The notes under the pieces are model-generated. The model was not told where the DNA came from. It worked only from the letters and a program-made list of their open reading frames with translations, and did not search any database. A stretch of DNA of 64,000 nucleotides from PALSA-911 sp963743035 (GTDB lineage: Bacteria; Pseudomonadota; Alphaproteobacteria; Acetobacterales; Acetobacteraceae). The DNA lies in assembly GCA_963743035.1 (NCBI GenBank), contig CAVUOB010000008.1, forward strand, positions 62,001 through 126,000, in the 5' to 3' direction. Shown here one piece after another: positions 48,136 to 56,216 of the stretch (positions are counted from its first letter, which is position 1; every line of letters starts with the position of its first letter). The position numbers and the translations under genes were made by a program.

Positions 48136-48360
48136 CCATCGGCTGCCTCGATTCCCGATTGTCCGGCCGTGCCGGCCGGCAACTCAAGGCCGAACCGCGC
48201 AAGCGCGCGGGCGCTGCGCGCGCCTTGACTTGCCGCCCGTCCCGGCAGCTTGCTTGGGATCGAGGAAGCCGTAGATGGGCAGACCTGTGGCCTGTCTGAT
48301 CCCAACACTCGCTTCGTCCGCCCGGCCGGGTGGACGCAGGCACAATCAGCCATCAGACCG
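48136..48360. repeat. dispersed ~220-bp repeat, copy R2
   Basis: Fills the leuA(+)/lipoprotein(-) convergent gap. Inverted relative to R1 (38804-39019). Contains the 47-nt core at 48183-48229 in the first slot, while the second slot (GTCCGCCCGGCCGGG|TGGACGCAGG) is empty. In R1 the reverse holds. No gene in the interval. Confidence 0.8.
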
Positions 48361-48380
48361 GGACGTCATCCCTGGCAGGG

Positions 48381-48674
48381 CTAGTCCGAGCCGTAGAAAC
48401 TCCCCGGCGTCGCCGGCCCGACCTGAACGGAAGGGGTATAGGTGTCGCCCCCGGTTCGCACTCCCGGAAGGACCGGCGTCGCGTCCGGATTGGCCGCGGC
48501 CCCTGTCTCGGCCGCGGTCGGGGCGGGCGGCGTCAGGCTCTGGCCGGGCGAGGGGCCGGTGAGGCCGAGCTCCGCCGGCGTATAGCCGCAGGCGCCGAGC
48601 GCCACGGCCGCCACGGCCAGTCCCGATATCAGGGACATCCGGCTCAAAATCCTGTGTCGGGCTGTCGCGTCCAT
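48381..48674 (-). CDS. small putative lipoprotein
   Basis: 97 residues from ATG 48674. Signal peptide with lipobox: MSLISGLAVAAVALGAC, giving an N-terminal lipid-modified Cys. The mature part (GYTPAELGLTGPSPGQSLTPP) is Pro/Thr/Gly-rich and probably unstructured. I do not recognise a named family. Divergent from mreB, convergent with leuA. Confidence 0.72.
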   Translation of the reverse strand: MDATARHRILSRMSLISGLAVAAVALGACGYTPAELGLTGPSPGQSLTPPAPTAAETGAAANPDATPVLPGVRTGGDTYTPSVQVGPATPGSFYGSD

Positions 48675-48860
48675 GCCGGCTCCATCCAAGGCGCGGCCAT
48701 TCTGCCCGGTCTGATCCGCGCCGCCAAATGCCGCTTCCCCCTTGTTATCACGATTAAGCGGGGCTAAGCCCCATCGCCTCACTCTCGGGTCTCCCTTGCG
48801 TCCGGCCAGGCCTGCTTTCCGCGGCCGGCAGCCGGGTCGATGTACGAAAAGGTTTTGTCT

Positions 48861-49904
48861 ATGTTCTCCCGGCTGTTCGCCTTCATGTCAGCCGACATGG
48901 CCATCGATCTCGGCACCGCCAACACACTGGTCTACGTCAAGGGACGCGGCATCGTGCTGGACGAGCCGTCCGTCGTCGCCATCGCCGATGTGCGCGGCAA
49001 GAAGCAGGTGCTCGCGGTCGGCGAGGAAGCCAAGATGATGCTCGGCCGCACGCCCGGCAACATCTCCGCCATCCGCCCGCTGCGCGACGGCGTGATCGCC
49101 GATTTCGAGGTGGCGGAGGAAATGATCAAGCATTTCATCCGCAAGGTGCACAACCGCCGCGGCTTCGCCTCGCCGCTGATCATCGTCTGCGTCCCCTCGG
49201 GCTCCACCGCGGTCGAGCGGCGCGCGATCCAGGAAAGTGCCGAGAGCGCCGGCGCACGCAAGGTGCTGCTGATCGAGGAGCCGATGGCCGCCGCGATCGG
49301 CGCCGGGCTGCCGGTGACCGAGCCCTCCGGTTCCATGATCGTCGATATCGGCGGCGGCACCACGGAAGTGGCGGTCATTTCGCTCGGCGGCATCGTCTAT
49401 TCGCGCAGCGTGCGCACCGGCGGCGACAAGATGGACGAGGCGATCATCAGCTACATCCGCCGCAACTTCAACCTGCTGATCGGCGAGTCCTCGGCCGAGC
49501 GGATCAAGATGGAGATCGGCGCCGCCGCCGCGCCGGAGCATGAGGAAGAGGGCCCGATCCGCGAACTGAAGGGCCGCGACCTCATGAACGGCGTGCCGCG
49601 GGAGGTGCTGGTCAGCCAGCGCCAGATCTCCGAAAGCCTGTTCGAGCCGGTGAGCGCCATCGTCGAGGCGGTGAAGGTCGCGCTGGAGAACACCCCGCCC
49701 GAGCTCGCCGCCGACATCGTCGACAAGGGCATCGTGCTGACCGGCGGCGGCGCGCTGCTGCATCGGCTGGACCAGGTGCTGCGCGATGCGACCGGCCTGC
49801 CGGTGGTGGTGGCCGAGGATCCGCTGCAATGCGTCGCGCTGGGCACCGGACGCGCGCTGGAAGAGATCAAGCGCCTGCGGAATGTGCTGACAAGCATGTA
49901 CTGA
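48861..49904 (+). CDS. mreB: rod-shape determining actin homologue MreB
   Basis: 347 residues from ATG 48861; upstream ATG 48840 is in frame but outside family similarity. Phosphate-1 MAIDLGTANTLVYVKG, phosphate-2 MIVDIGGGTTEVAVISLGG, adenosine motif GIVLTGGGALLHRLD. Forms membrane-associated filaments that guide the elongasome. First gene of mreB-mreC-mreD-mrdA-rodA, a full rod system, so the cell is probably rod-shaped. Confidence 0.97.
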   Translation: MFSRLFAFMSADMAIDLGTANTLVYVKGRGIVLDEPSVVAIADVRGKKQVLAVGEEAKMMLGRTPGNISAIRPLRDGVIADFEVAEEMIKHFIRKVHNRRGFASPLIIVCVPSGSTAVERRAIQESAESAGARKVLLIEEPMAAAIGAGLPVTEPSGSMIVDIGGGTTEVAVISLGGIVYSRSVRTGGDKMDEAIISYIRRNFNLLIGESSAERIKMEIGAAAAPEHEEEGPIRELKGRDLMNGVPREVLVSQRQISESLFEPVSAIVEAVKVALENTPPELAADIVDKGIVLTGGGALLHRLDQVLRDATGLPVVVAEDPLQCVALGTGRALEEIKRLRNVLTSMY

Positions 49905-50004
49905 GGCTGGCATGGTGTAGGGTTTGGGGAGACCGGGCGCCCGCGCGTTCGGCCTTCTCCCGGGGCGCCACCCCGGAGCATGCGTCACGGGGGATGTCGC
50001 CGAC

Positions 50005-51048
50005 ATGATCCGGCTTTCCATCCCGGCCCGGCAGGCATTGGCGAAGCTGACGCTGCCGGTGCTGGTCGTCGCCGCTTTCGCGCTGCTGCTGCTCGGCAAG
50101 GCCGACGCCTTGCTGGCGGAGCGCGCACGCACCGCCCTGGCCGACGCGCTGGCGCCGATCTACGCGGTGCTGTCCGAGCCGCTGGGGCGCGTGCGCGCGG
50201 TGGTCTCCGAGTTCGACGAATTGCTGACCGTGCGCGGCGAGAATGTCCGCCTGCGCGAGGAGAACGAGCGGCTGCGGCGCTGGCAGGCGGTCGCGCTGGC
50301 GCTGGACGCGGAGAACCAGCGGCTGCGCGCCAACCTGCACTGGATCCCCGATCCCGCCCCGGCCTTCGTGACCGCGCGCGTGGTGGCCGATGCCGGCGGC
50401 GTCTACGCCCGCGCCGTGCTGCTGGCGCTCGGCCCCAATCACGGCATCGCCAAGGGACAGATCGCGCTCGACGAGCGCGGACTGGTCGGGCGCGTGACGG
50501 AGGTCGGCGCGCGCACCGCGCGGGTGCTGCTGCTGACCGATCTGAACAGCCGCATTCCGGTGATCCTGGAAACCAGCCGCGCCCGTGCGATCCTGGTCGG
50601 CACCAACGGCGCCCGGCCGCGGCTGACCTATTGGTCCGAAGGCGCGGTGCCGGCCGAGGGCGAACGCGTGGTGACCAGCGCCGAAGCCGGCGCCTTCCCC
50701 GCCAATCTGCCGGTCGGCACCGTGCATTACAGCGCCTCCAACGTGCCCGAGGTGGAACCGAGTGCGAGGCTCGATCGCCTGGAGGTCGTGCGCATCTTCG
50801 ACTACGGCCTGCGCGGCATCGTCTCGCCGGAGGCGAGCGGCAGGCCAGTCTCGCCGGAGGCGGGCGCCAGGCCACAGGCGTCCGAGCCAGGCGCGCGCCC
50901 CACCACCTCGGTCGACACCAGCGGCCGGGCCGCCCCGGAAAAGCCTGCTCCGGAAAAGCCGGCCGCGGAAAAGATCGGGCCCGACAAGGCGGTGCCAGAA
51001 AAGCCCGGGGACAAGGCGCCGGCCAAGGCCGGCGAGGCGAGGCGCTGA
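50005..51048 (+). CDS. mreC: rod-shape determining protein MreC
   Basis: 347 residues from ATG 50005. One transmembrane helix (~15-32: LPVLVVAAFALLLLG), then a coiled coil with repeated heptads (VRLREENERLRRWQ), then the beta-barrel domain: VVADAGGVYARAVLLALGPNHGIAKGQIALDERGLVGRVTEVG. The tail from ~265 is Pro/Lys/Ala-rich with repeats (EKPAPEKPAAEK). Links MreB, MreD and PBP2 in the periplasm. Confidence 0.94.
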   Translation: MIRLSIPARQALAKLTLPVLVVAAFALLLLGKADALLAERARTALADALAPIYAVLSEPLGRVRAVVSEFDELLTVRGENVRLREENERLRRWQAVALALDAENQRLRANLHWIPDPAPAFVTARVVADAGGVYARAVLLALGPNHGIAKGQIALDERGLVGRVTEVGARTARVLLLTDLNSRIPVILETSRARAILVGTNGARPRLTYWSEGAVPAEGERVVTSAEAGAFPANLPVGTVHYSASNVPEVEPSARLDRLEVVRIFDYGLRGIVSPEASGRPVSPEAGARPQASEPGARPTTSVDTSGRAAPEKPAPEKPAAEKIGPDKAVPEKPGDKAPAKAGEARR

Positions 51049-51092
51049 TGCCCGCCGCAACCCTGTCCGCCCCCACCCCCACCAACATCCCC

Positions 51093-51199
51093 CCCTCTCC
51101 CCCGCTTCGGGGGAGAGGGCAGGGTGAGGGGGCCTTAGCACCAGCACGAACGACGCAGATTTCCTCTCTCCCCCCTCTCCCCCAAAGCGGGGGAGAGGG
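51093..51199. repeat. REP-like element, copy 2 (mreC-mreD gap)
   Basis: Two CCCTCTCCCCC/GGGGGAGAGGG hairpins (51093-51119 and 51173-51199) flank AGGGTGAGGGGG (51121-51132), which has no partner here, unlike copy 3. It occupies most of the 173-nt gap. An in-frame extension of mreD runs through it but is not family-like. Confidence 0.75.
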
Positions 51200-51221
51200 C
51201 GAAGTCACGGCTTGCTCCGTG

Positions 51222-51776
51222 ATGCCGCCGTTCGATCGCGTGCCCGGCATCCGCCCGCGGCCCAGCCTGGGACGGCGGCTGGACATGGCGGCGCGGGCCG
51301 GCTTTCCCGCCACCTGCACCGTCCTGCTGATGCTGCTGGCCGCGGTGCCGTTCGGCTTTGCCGGCCAGGCGGCGCTGATCCCGGCGGTGGCGACGATCTC
51401 GGTGTATTTCTGGACGCTGTTCCGCCCGGCCTCAATGCCGCCGGTGGTGGTGTTCCCGATCGGCCTGCTGCTTGATCTGCTCGGCTATCTGCCGCTCGGC
51501 GTCGGCGTGCTGGTCCTGCTGGCGGTGCATGGCTTCGCGCTGCGCTGGCAGCGTTTCCTCGCGCGCCAGAGCTTCGTGCTGATCTGGATCGCCTTCGCCG
51601 GCTTTGCCGCCGCCGCCGCCGCTTTGTGCTGGGCGTTGGCGTCGCTGCTCGGGTTCCGGTTGCTGCCGCCCGGCTCGGCGGCGTTCCAGTGCGTCGTCGC
51701 GGTCGCGCTCTATCCGGCGCTGGTGGTGCTGTTCAGCCGCGCCCATCGTTCCATCGCCGCGCCCGAGCAGGCCTAG
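51222..51776 (+). CDS. mreD: rod-shape determining protein MreD
   Basis: 184 residues from ATG 51222. Five or so transmembrane helices: FPATCTVLLMLLAAVPFGFAG, LIPAVATISVYFWTLFRP, VVVFPIGLLLDLLGYLPLGVGVLVLLAVHG. PFxxGLLLDLL is the MreD hallmark. Start 51222 avoids translating the REP element; the ATG at 51048 would add ~58 residues encoded by it. Integral elongasome protein. Confidence 0.9.
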   Translation: MPPFDRVPGIRPRPSLGRRLDMAARAGFPATCTVLLMLLAAVPFGFAGQAALIPAVATISVYFWTLFRPASMPPVVVFPIGLLLDLLGYLPLGVGVLVLLAVHGFALRWQRFLARQSFVLIWIAFAGFAAAAAALCWALASLLGFRLLPPGSAAFQCVVAVALYPALVVLFSRAHRSIAAPEQA

Positions 51777-51788
51777 GGGGATCGTGGC

Positions 51789-53651
51789 ATGAAGCGCGAG
51801 ACCAAGCACACCGGCGTCTTTACCCGTCGCGCCCTGCTGCTGATGGGCGGGCAGGTGGCGCTGCTCGGCGGCCTCGGCGCGCAGCTCTACAAGGTCCAGG
51901 TGCTCGACGGCGCGCGCTATGCGACGCTGGCCGACGAGAACCGCATCAGCGCCCGGCTGATCGCGCCGCCGCGCGGACGCATCCTCGACCGCTTCGGCAC
52001 CGTGCTCGGCGGCAACCGGATCAACTGGCGCGCCTTGCTGATCGCCGAGCAGACCACGGACACCAGCAGCACGCTGGAGAATTTCTCCCGCATCGTGCCG
52101 CTGGCGGAGCACGAGAGGGCGCGGATCGAGCGCGACGTGCACCGCCATCGCCGCTTCATCCCGATCATGGTGCGGGAATTCCTCAGCTGGGAGGACATGG
52201 CGCGGATCGAGGTGAACGCCCCGGACCTGCCCGGCATCATGGTGGATGTCGGCACCACCCGCGTCTATCCGTTCAAGGAGGAGTTTGCGCACCTGGTCGG
52301 CTACGTGGCGCCGCCGAACGAGGCGGACGTGGCCGACGAACCGATGCTGGCGCTGCCGGGCATCCGCGTCGGGCGCGCCGGGGTGGAGAAGTTCCACGAC
52401 GTGACGCTGCGCGGCCGCGCCGGCGCGGTGCAGCTGGAAGTCAACGCGGTCGGCCGGGTGATCCGCGAACTGGACCGCCAGGAAGGCACCCAGGGCCTGG
52501 ATGTCGGCCTGACCCTGGACAGCGGGCTGCAGGAGGCCGTCAGCAAGCGCCTGGGCGAGGAGAGCGCTTCTGCCGTGGTGCTGGATTGCCGCAACGGCGA
52601 GGTGCTGGCGATGGTGTCCAACCCGTCCTTCGACCCGACGCTGTTCAATTCCGGCGTGTCGCAGGCGCAATGGGCGGAATGGACCCGCAACCGCCGCGCG
52701 CCGCTGATCAGCAAGGCCTCCGCCGGGCTCTACGCTCCCGGCTCGACGTTCAAGATGTGCGTGGCGCTGGCCGGGCTGAACGCGCGCACCATCACGCCGG
52801 GGGATCGGATCTCCTGCCCCGGCTATCTCGATCTCGGCGACACTCGTTTCCATTGCTGGAGCAAGAACGGGCATGGCGCGCTCGATCTGCGCGGCGCGCT
52901 GAAGAATTCCTGCGACGTGTATTTCTACGAAGTGGCCCGGCGCACCGGCATCGACCGGATCGCCGCCATGGGCCACCGGCTGGGCCTCGGCGTGGATCCC
53001 ACCATCGACCTGCCGGGCGCGCGCGCCGGCATGATCCCGACCCGCGCCTGGCGGCGGGGGCAGGGCAAGGCCTGGAACATCGGCGATGCCATCGTCAGCG
53101 GCATCGGCCAGGGCTACATCCAGCTCACCCCGCTGCAGCTCGCCACCTATACCGCGCGCGTGGCCACCGGCCGCGCGATCGAGCCGCATCTGACCCGCAG
53201 CATCGCCGGCGTGCTGCAGCCCGGTTCCCACCCTGAGGACTGGGCCAGCCTCGACCTGCCCGAGCGCGATCTGCATCTGGTGCGCGAAGGCATGTGGGCG
53301 GTGGTCAACGAGGCCGGCGGCACCGCGCCGGTCGCCCGGCTGGCCGATGGCCACGGCCAGTTCGCCGGCAAGACCGGCTCCTCGCAGGTCCGCCGGGTGT
53401 CGCGCGAGCTGCGCGAACGCGGCGGCTTCAAATCCGAGAACCTGCCCTGGGAATACCGCCCGCACGCGCTGTTCGTCGGCTACGCGCCCTATGACGCGCC
53501 GCGCTATGCCGTGTCCGTGGTGGTCGAGCACGGCAACGCCGGTGCCGCCACCGCCGGGCCGGTGGCGCGCGACATCATGGCCGAGACCCTGCGGCGCGAC
53601 CCGGCCAACCGCACCGAGCCGCAGGGCGCCAAGGTGGCGGACCGGAGCTGA
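51789..53651 (+). CDS. mrdA: penicillin-binding protein 2 (elongasome transpeptidase)
   Basis: 620 residues. One N-terminal transmembrane helix (~14-36). Dimerisation domain RGRILDRFGTVLGGNR, then the transpeptidase: SxxK is Ser319-T-F-K322 in APGSTFKM, SxN-like NSCDVYF, KTG in FAGKTGSSQVRR. Cross-links peptidoglycan during rod elongation with RodA. GGGGGATC precedes the ATG; 12 nt after mreD. Confidence 0.95.
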   Translation: MKRETKHTGVFTRRALLLMGGQVALLGGLGAQLYKVQVLDGARYATLADENRISARLIAPPRGRILDRFGTVLGGNRINWRALLIAEQTTDTSSTLENFSRIVPLAEHERARIERDVHRHRRFIPIMVREFLSWEDMARIEVNAPDLPGIMVDVGTTRVYPFKEEFAHLVGYVAPPNEADVADEPMLALPGIRVGRAGVEKFHDVTLRGRAGAVQLEVNAVGRVIRELDRQEGTQGLDVGLTLDSGLQEAVSKRLGEESASAVVLDCRNGEVLAMVSNPSFDPTLFNSGVSQAQWAEWTRNRRAPLISKASAGLYAPGSTFKMCVALAGLNARTITPGDRISCPGYLDLGDTRFHCWSKNGHGALDLRGALKNSCDVYFYEVARRTGIDRIAAMGHRLGLGVDPTIDLPGARAGMIPTRAWRRGQGKAWNIGDAIVSGIGQGYIQLTPLQLATYTARVATGRAIEPHLTRSIAGVLQPGSHPEDWASLDLPERDLHLVREGMWAVVNEAGGTAPVARLADGHGQFAGKTGSSQVRRVSRELRERGGFKSENLPWEYRPHALFVGYAPYDAPRYAVSVVVEHGNAGAATAGPVARDIMAETLRRDPANRTEPQGAKVADRS

Positions 53652-53700
53652 TGGGGTGAACAGGATGCAGATGCACGGCTTGTCCCGCCGCCCCAATCTC

Positions 53701-53794
53701 CCCCTCTCCACCGCCTTCGGGGGAGAGGGCAGGGTGAGGGGGATGCCGGCGCGCCCCCTCACCCCTCCCTCTCCCCCTGAAGCGGGGGAGAGGG
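53701..53794. repeat. REP-like tri-hairpin element, copy 3 (mrdA-rodA gap)
   Basis: Three hairpins in a row: CCCTCTCC/GGAGAGGG (53702-53729), GGGTGAGGGGG/CCCCCTCACCC (53732-53764, 11 bp) and CCCTCTCCCCC/GGGGGAGAGGG (53767-53794, 11 bp). It fills the 165-nt gap within an operon, so it is not primarily a terminator. Confidence 0.8.
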
Positions 53795-53816
53795 GGATCT
53801 CTCTGAGGATCTTGCC

Positions 53817-54962
53817 ATGATGCAGCGGCGATTGATCCGGGAGGCGTCGTTCGACCTCACCGGCAAGCTCTGGCGGGTAAGCTGGGGCTATGTGCTGCTG
53901 CTGTGCATGCTGGCGGGCATCGGCTACGCCGCGCTCTACAGCGCCGCGGGCGGGGCGCCGGAACCCTATGCGACCAAGCACGCGCTGCGCTTCGCCTTCG
54001 GCCTGGTGCTGATGATCGGCATCGCGATGGTCGATATCCGCTTCATCGCCCGGCTGGCCTGGCCCTGCTACGCCGGCGGCGTGGCGCTGCTGTTGCTGGT
54101 GATGCACATGGGCCGCGTCGGCAAGGGCGCGCAGCGCTGGATCGACATCGGCGGGCTGCAATTGCAGCCGAGCGAGCTGATGAAGATCGCGCTGGTGCTG
54201 GCGCTGGCCGCCTGGTTCCACCGGGCGTCGTGGGAGCGGATCGGCAATCCGCTGTTCCTGATCCCGCCGGTGATCGCGGTGCTGATCCCGGTCGGGCTGA
54301 TCCTGAAGGAACCCAATCTCGGCACCGCCGTGATCACGCTGTTGGTCGGCGGCTCGGTGTTCTTCGCCGCCGGGGTGCGGCTGTGGAAATTCCTGCTGCT
54401 CGTGCTGCCGGTGCCGTTCGCCGCCCAGATCGCCTACAGCCATCTGCACGACTACCAGCGCGCCCGCATCGACACCTTCATGAACCCGGAGAGCGATCCG
54501 CTGGGTGCGGGCTACAACATCATCCAGTCCAAGATCGCGCTCGGCGCCGGCGGGATGTGGGGCAAGGGCTTCCTGCAGGGCACCCAGGGCCATCTGAACT
54601 TCCTGCCGGAGAAGCAGACCGACTTCATCTTCACCATGGTCGGCGAGGAGTTCGGCCTGGTCGGCAGCCTGGCCGCGATCGGGCTGCTGGCGCTGATCGT
54701 GCTGGGCGGCATGGCGATCGCGCTGAACTGCCGCCACCAGTTCGGCCGGCTGGTGGCGCTGGGCATCTCGTTCAATTTCTTCATGTACGTGTTCGTCAAC
54801 ATCGCCATGGTGATGGGCGTCATCCCCGTCGGCGGCGTGCCGCTGCCGCTGGTGTCGCATGGCGGGTCGGCCATGCTGACCGTCATGGCCGGCTTCGGCA
54901 TCCTGATGTCCGTGCACGTCCATCGCGACGTGGAGTTCGGCAACAGGAACGACGATCTCTGA
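53817..54962 (+). CDS. rodA: rod-shape glycosyltransferase RodA (SEDS)
   Basis: 381 residues, ten transmembrane helices. SEDS strings: GKGAQRWIDIGGLQLQPSELMKIALVLALAAWFH, LKEPNLGTAVITLLVGGSVFFAAG, and NFLPEKQTDFIFTMVGEEFGLVG. C-terminal GVPLPLVSHGGSAMLTVMAGFGILMSV is the conserved end. Polymerises glycan strands with PBP2. Last core gene of the mre operon. Confidence 0.96.
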   Translation: MMQRRLIREASFDLTGKLWRVSWGYVLLLCMLAGIGYAALYSAAGGAPEPYATKHALRFAFGLVLMIGIAMVDIRFIARLAWPCYAGGVALLLLVMHMGRVGKGAQRWIDIGGLQLQPSELMKIALVLALAAWFHRASWERIGNPLFLIPPVIAVLIPVGLILKEPNLGTAVITLLVGGSVFFAAGVRLWKFLLLVLPVPFAAQIAYSHLHDYQRARIDTFMNPESDPLGAGYNIIQSKIALGAGGMWGKGFLQGTQGHLNFLPEKQTDFIFTMVGEEFGLVGSLAAIGLLALIVLGGMAIALNCRHQFGRLVALGISFNFFMYVFVNIAMVMGVIPVGGVPLPLVSHGGSAMLTVMAGFGILMSVHVHRDVEFGNRNDDL

Positions 54963-55024
54963 TCGCGTCGCCGGATCCCCGGCTGCTGGCGGCCTATCGC
55001 GCCACCGCCTACGCCGCCGGCGGC

Positions 55025-55327
55025 GTGGAGATGCGGATCGGGCGGCGCGTGCGCGGCCTCGGTCGGACCTCGGTATGGCTGACCGCCTGGAACCCGCGCT
55101 CGCGGCTCATGCCGGAGGGCTGGAACCGGCGCATGCAGGCCCATCTGCGCGCCTGTCTGACAGGTATGGAGATCCGCGACGGCGAGGGGCGCCTGCGACG
55201 CTGGCGGGAGGAGATGCTGCTGGTCGCCATCGATCCGCGCCGGGCCGCGGTGCTGGCGCGCCGCTTCCGCCAGCACGCCATCGTCGTGGTCGCGCCCGGG
55301 CGGAAGGCCCGGCTGGTGCTGCTTTAA
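55025..55327 (+). CDS. DUF3293 family protein, start uncertain
   Basis: From GTG 55025, 100 residues containing SVWLTAWNPRSRLMPEGWNRRMQAHL, the DUF3293 signature. The family-like lead AYRATAYAA is encoded upstream of this GTG, yet no ATG, GTG or TTG exists in frame after the rodA stop; only a CTG at 54959 overlapping it. So the gene either uses a rare start, starts at 55025, or suffers another indel. Function unknown. Stop overlaps that of tam on the other strand. Confidence 0.65.
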   Translation: MEMRIGRRVRGLGRTSVWLTAWNPRSRLMPEGWNRRMQAHLRACLTGMEIRDGEGRLRRWREEMLLVAIDPRRAAVLARRFRQHAIVVVAPGRKARLVLL

Positions 55328-56151
55328 GCGCGAGCCAGCAGGAACAGCCGGCGGAACGGCAGCAAGGTCGTCCCGTCTGCGCGGCGCGGGTAATGCGGGC
55401 GCACGGCCTCGGCATAGGCCTGGCGGAACGCGGCCCGCTGGTCCGCGGGCAGTTTTTCGAGGAACGGGCGCAGGCTGCTGCCCGCCGCCCATTCGACGGC
55501 CGCGTCCTCGCCCTGCAGCACGTGCAGGTAGGTCGTCTCCCAGATATCCAGCGCGGCGACATGCGGGCGCAGGATGTCCCAATAGGCGCCGGGCTCCAGC
55601 ACCGGCGGCGCGGCGCCGACGCCCTGCAGCGCCTGCGCCCAGGGGCCCTGTTCGGCGACGGTGTGCTGCAGCGCCCGCAGCGGCGCGTTGTGCATCGCCG
55701 GCATCTGCACCGCCAGCACCCCGCCCGGCGCGAGCAGCCCGGCCAGGCGCGGAAACAGCCCCTCGTGCCCGCCGACCCAGTGCAGCGCGGCGTTGGAGTA
55801 GATCAGATCTGGCGCTGGGCCGTCCGGGCGCCAGGTGGCGAAATCGCCCTCGATGAAATCTGCATCAGGCACCGCCGCGCGCGCCTTCTCCAGCATGGCC
55901 GGGGAGCCGTCCACGCCCACCAGCCGCGCCGCCGGGAAGCGCCGGCGCAGGATCGCCGTGACGTTGCCGGGGCCGCAGCCGAGATCGACCACGCCGGCGG
56001 GCGCCGTCAGCGGCACCTGCGCCAACAGGTCCAGGGCCGGGCGCAGCCGCTCATCGCCGAAGCGCAGATATTGCATCGGATCCCAGTCGTGCGCAGCATC
56101 GGGGGCTTGCGCCGGATCGGGCTTGGCGGCCTCGCGGGCGGTGTCGGTCAT
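55324..56151 (-). CDS. tam: trans-aconitate 2-methyltransferase
   Basis: 275 residues from ATG 56151 (AAGGAGA upstream). HDWDPMQYLRFGDERLRPALDLLAQVP is the Tam start; SAM motif VVDLGCGPGNVTAIL and VGVDGSPAML follow; C-terminal EWAAGSSLRPFLEKLP and AYAEAVRPHYP are typical. Methylates trans-aconitate, a spontaneous inhibitor of aconitase. Downstream of the FAD oxidoreductase on the same strand. Confidence 0.92.
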   Translation of the reverse strand: MTDTAREAAKPDPAQAPDAAHDWDPMQYLRFGDERLRPALDLLAQVPLTAPAGVVDLGCGPGNVTAILRRRFPAARLVGVDGSPAMLEKARAAVPDADFIEGDFATWRPDGPAPDLIYSNAALHWVGGHEGLFPRLAGLLAPGGVLAVQMPAMHNAPLRALQHTVAEQGPWAQALQGVGAAPPVLEPGAYWDILRPHVAALDIWETTYLHVLQGEDAAVEWAAGSSLRPFLEKLPADQRAAFRQAYAEAVRPHYPRRADGTTLLPFRRLFLLARA

Positions 56152-56164
56152 CTTGCATCTCCTT

Positions 56165-56216
56165 GCGGTCATCAGGGGCGGTCATCAGGGGCGGTCATCA
56201 GGGGCGGTCATCAGGG
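56165..56216. repeat. four perfect 13-bp tandem repeats
   Basis: GCGGTCATCAGGG is repeated exactly four times (56165-56177, 56178-56190, 56191-56203, 56204-56216). The last unit contains the stop codon of the FAD oxidoreductase; the rest fill the gap to tam. On the sense strand each unit contains TGATGA. Confidence 0.9.

Noticed and set aside
51432..54923. 1163-codon minus-strand open frame
   Set aside because: It is antisense to mreD-mrdA-rodA, which are clear by motif. GC-rich codon bias leaves the opposite strand open; the translation is His/Arg/Gln-rich without domains.
56165..56216. CRISPR array
   Set aside because: Units are 13 bp and directly abutting with no spacers.
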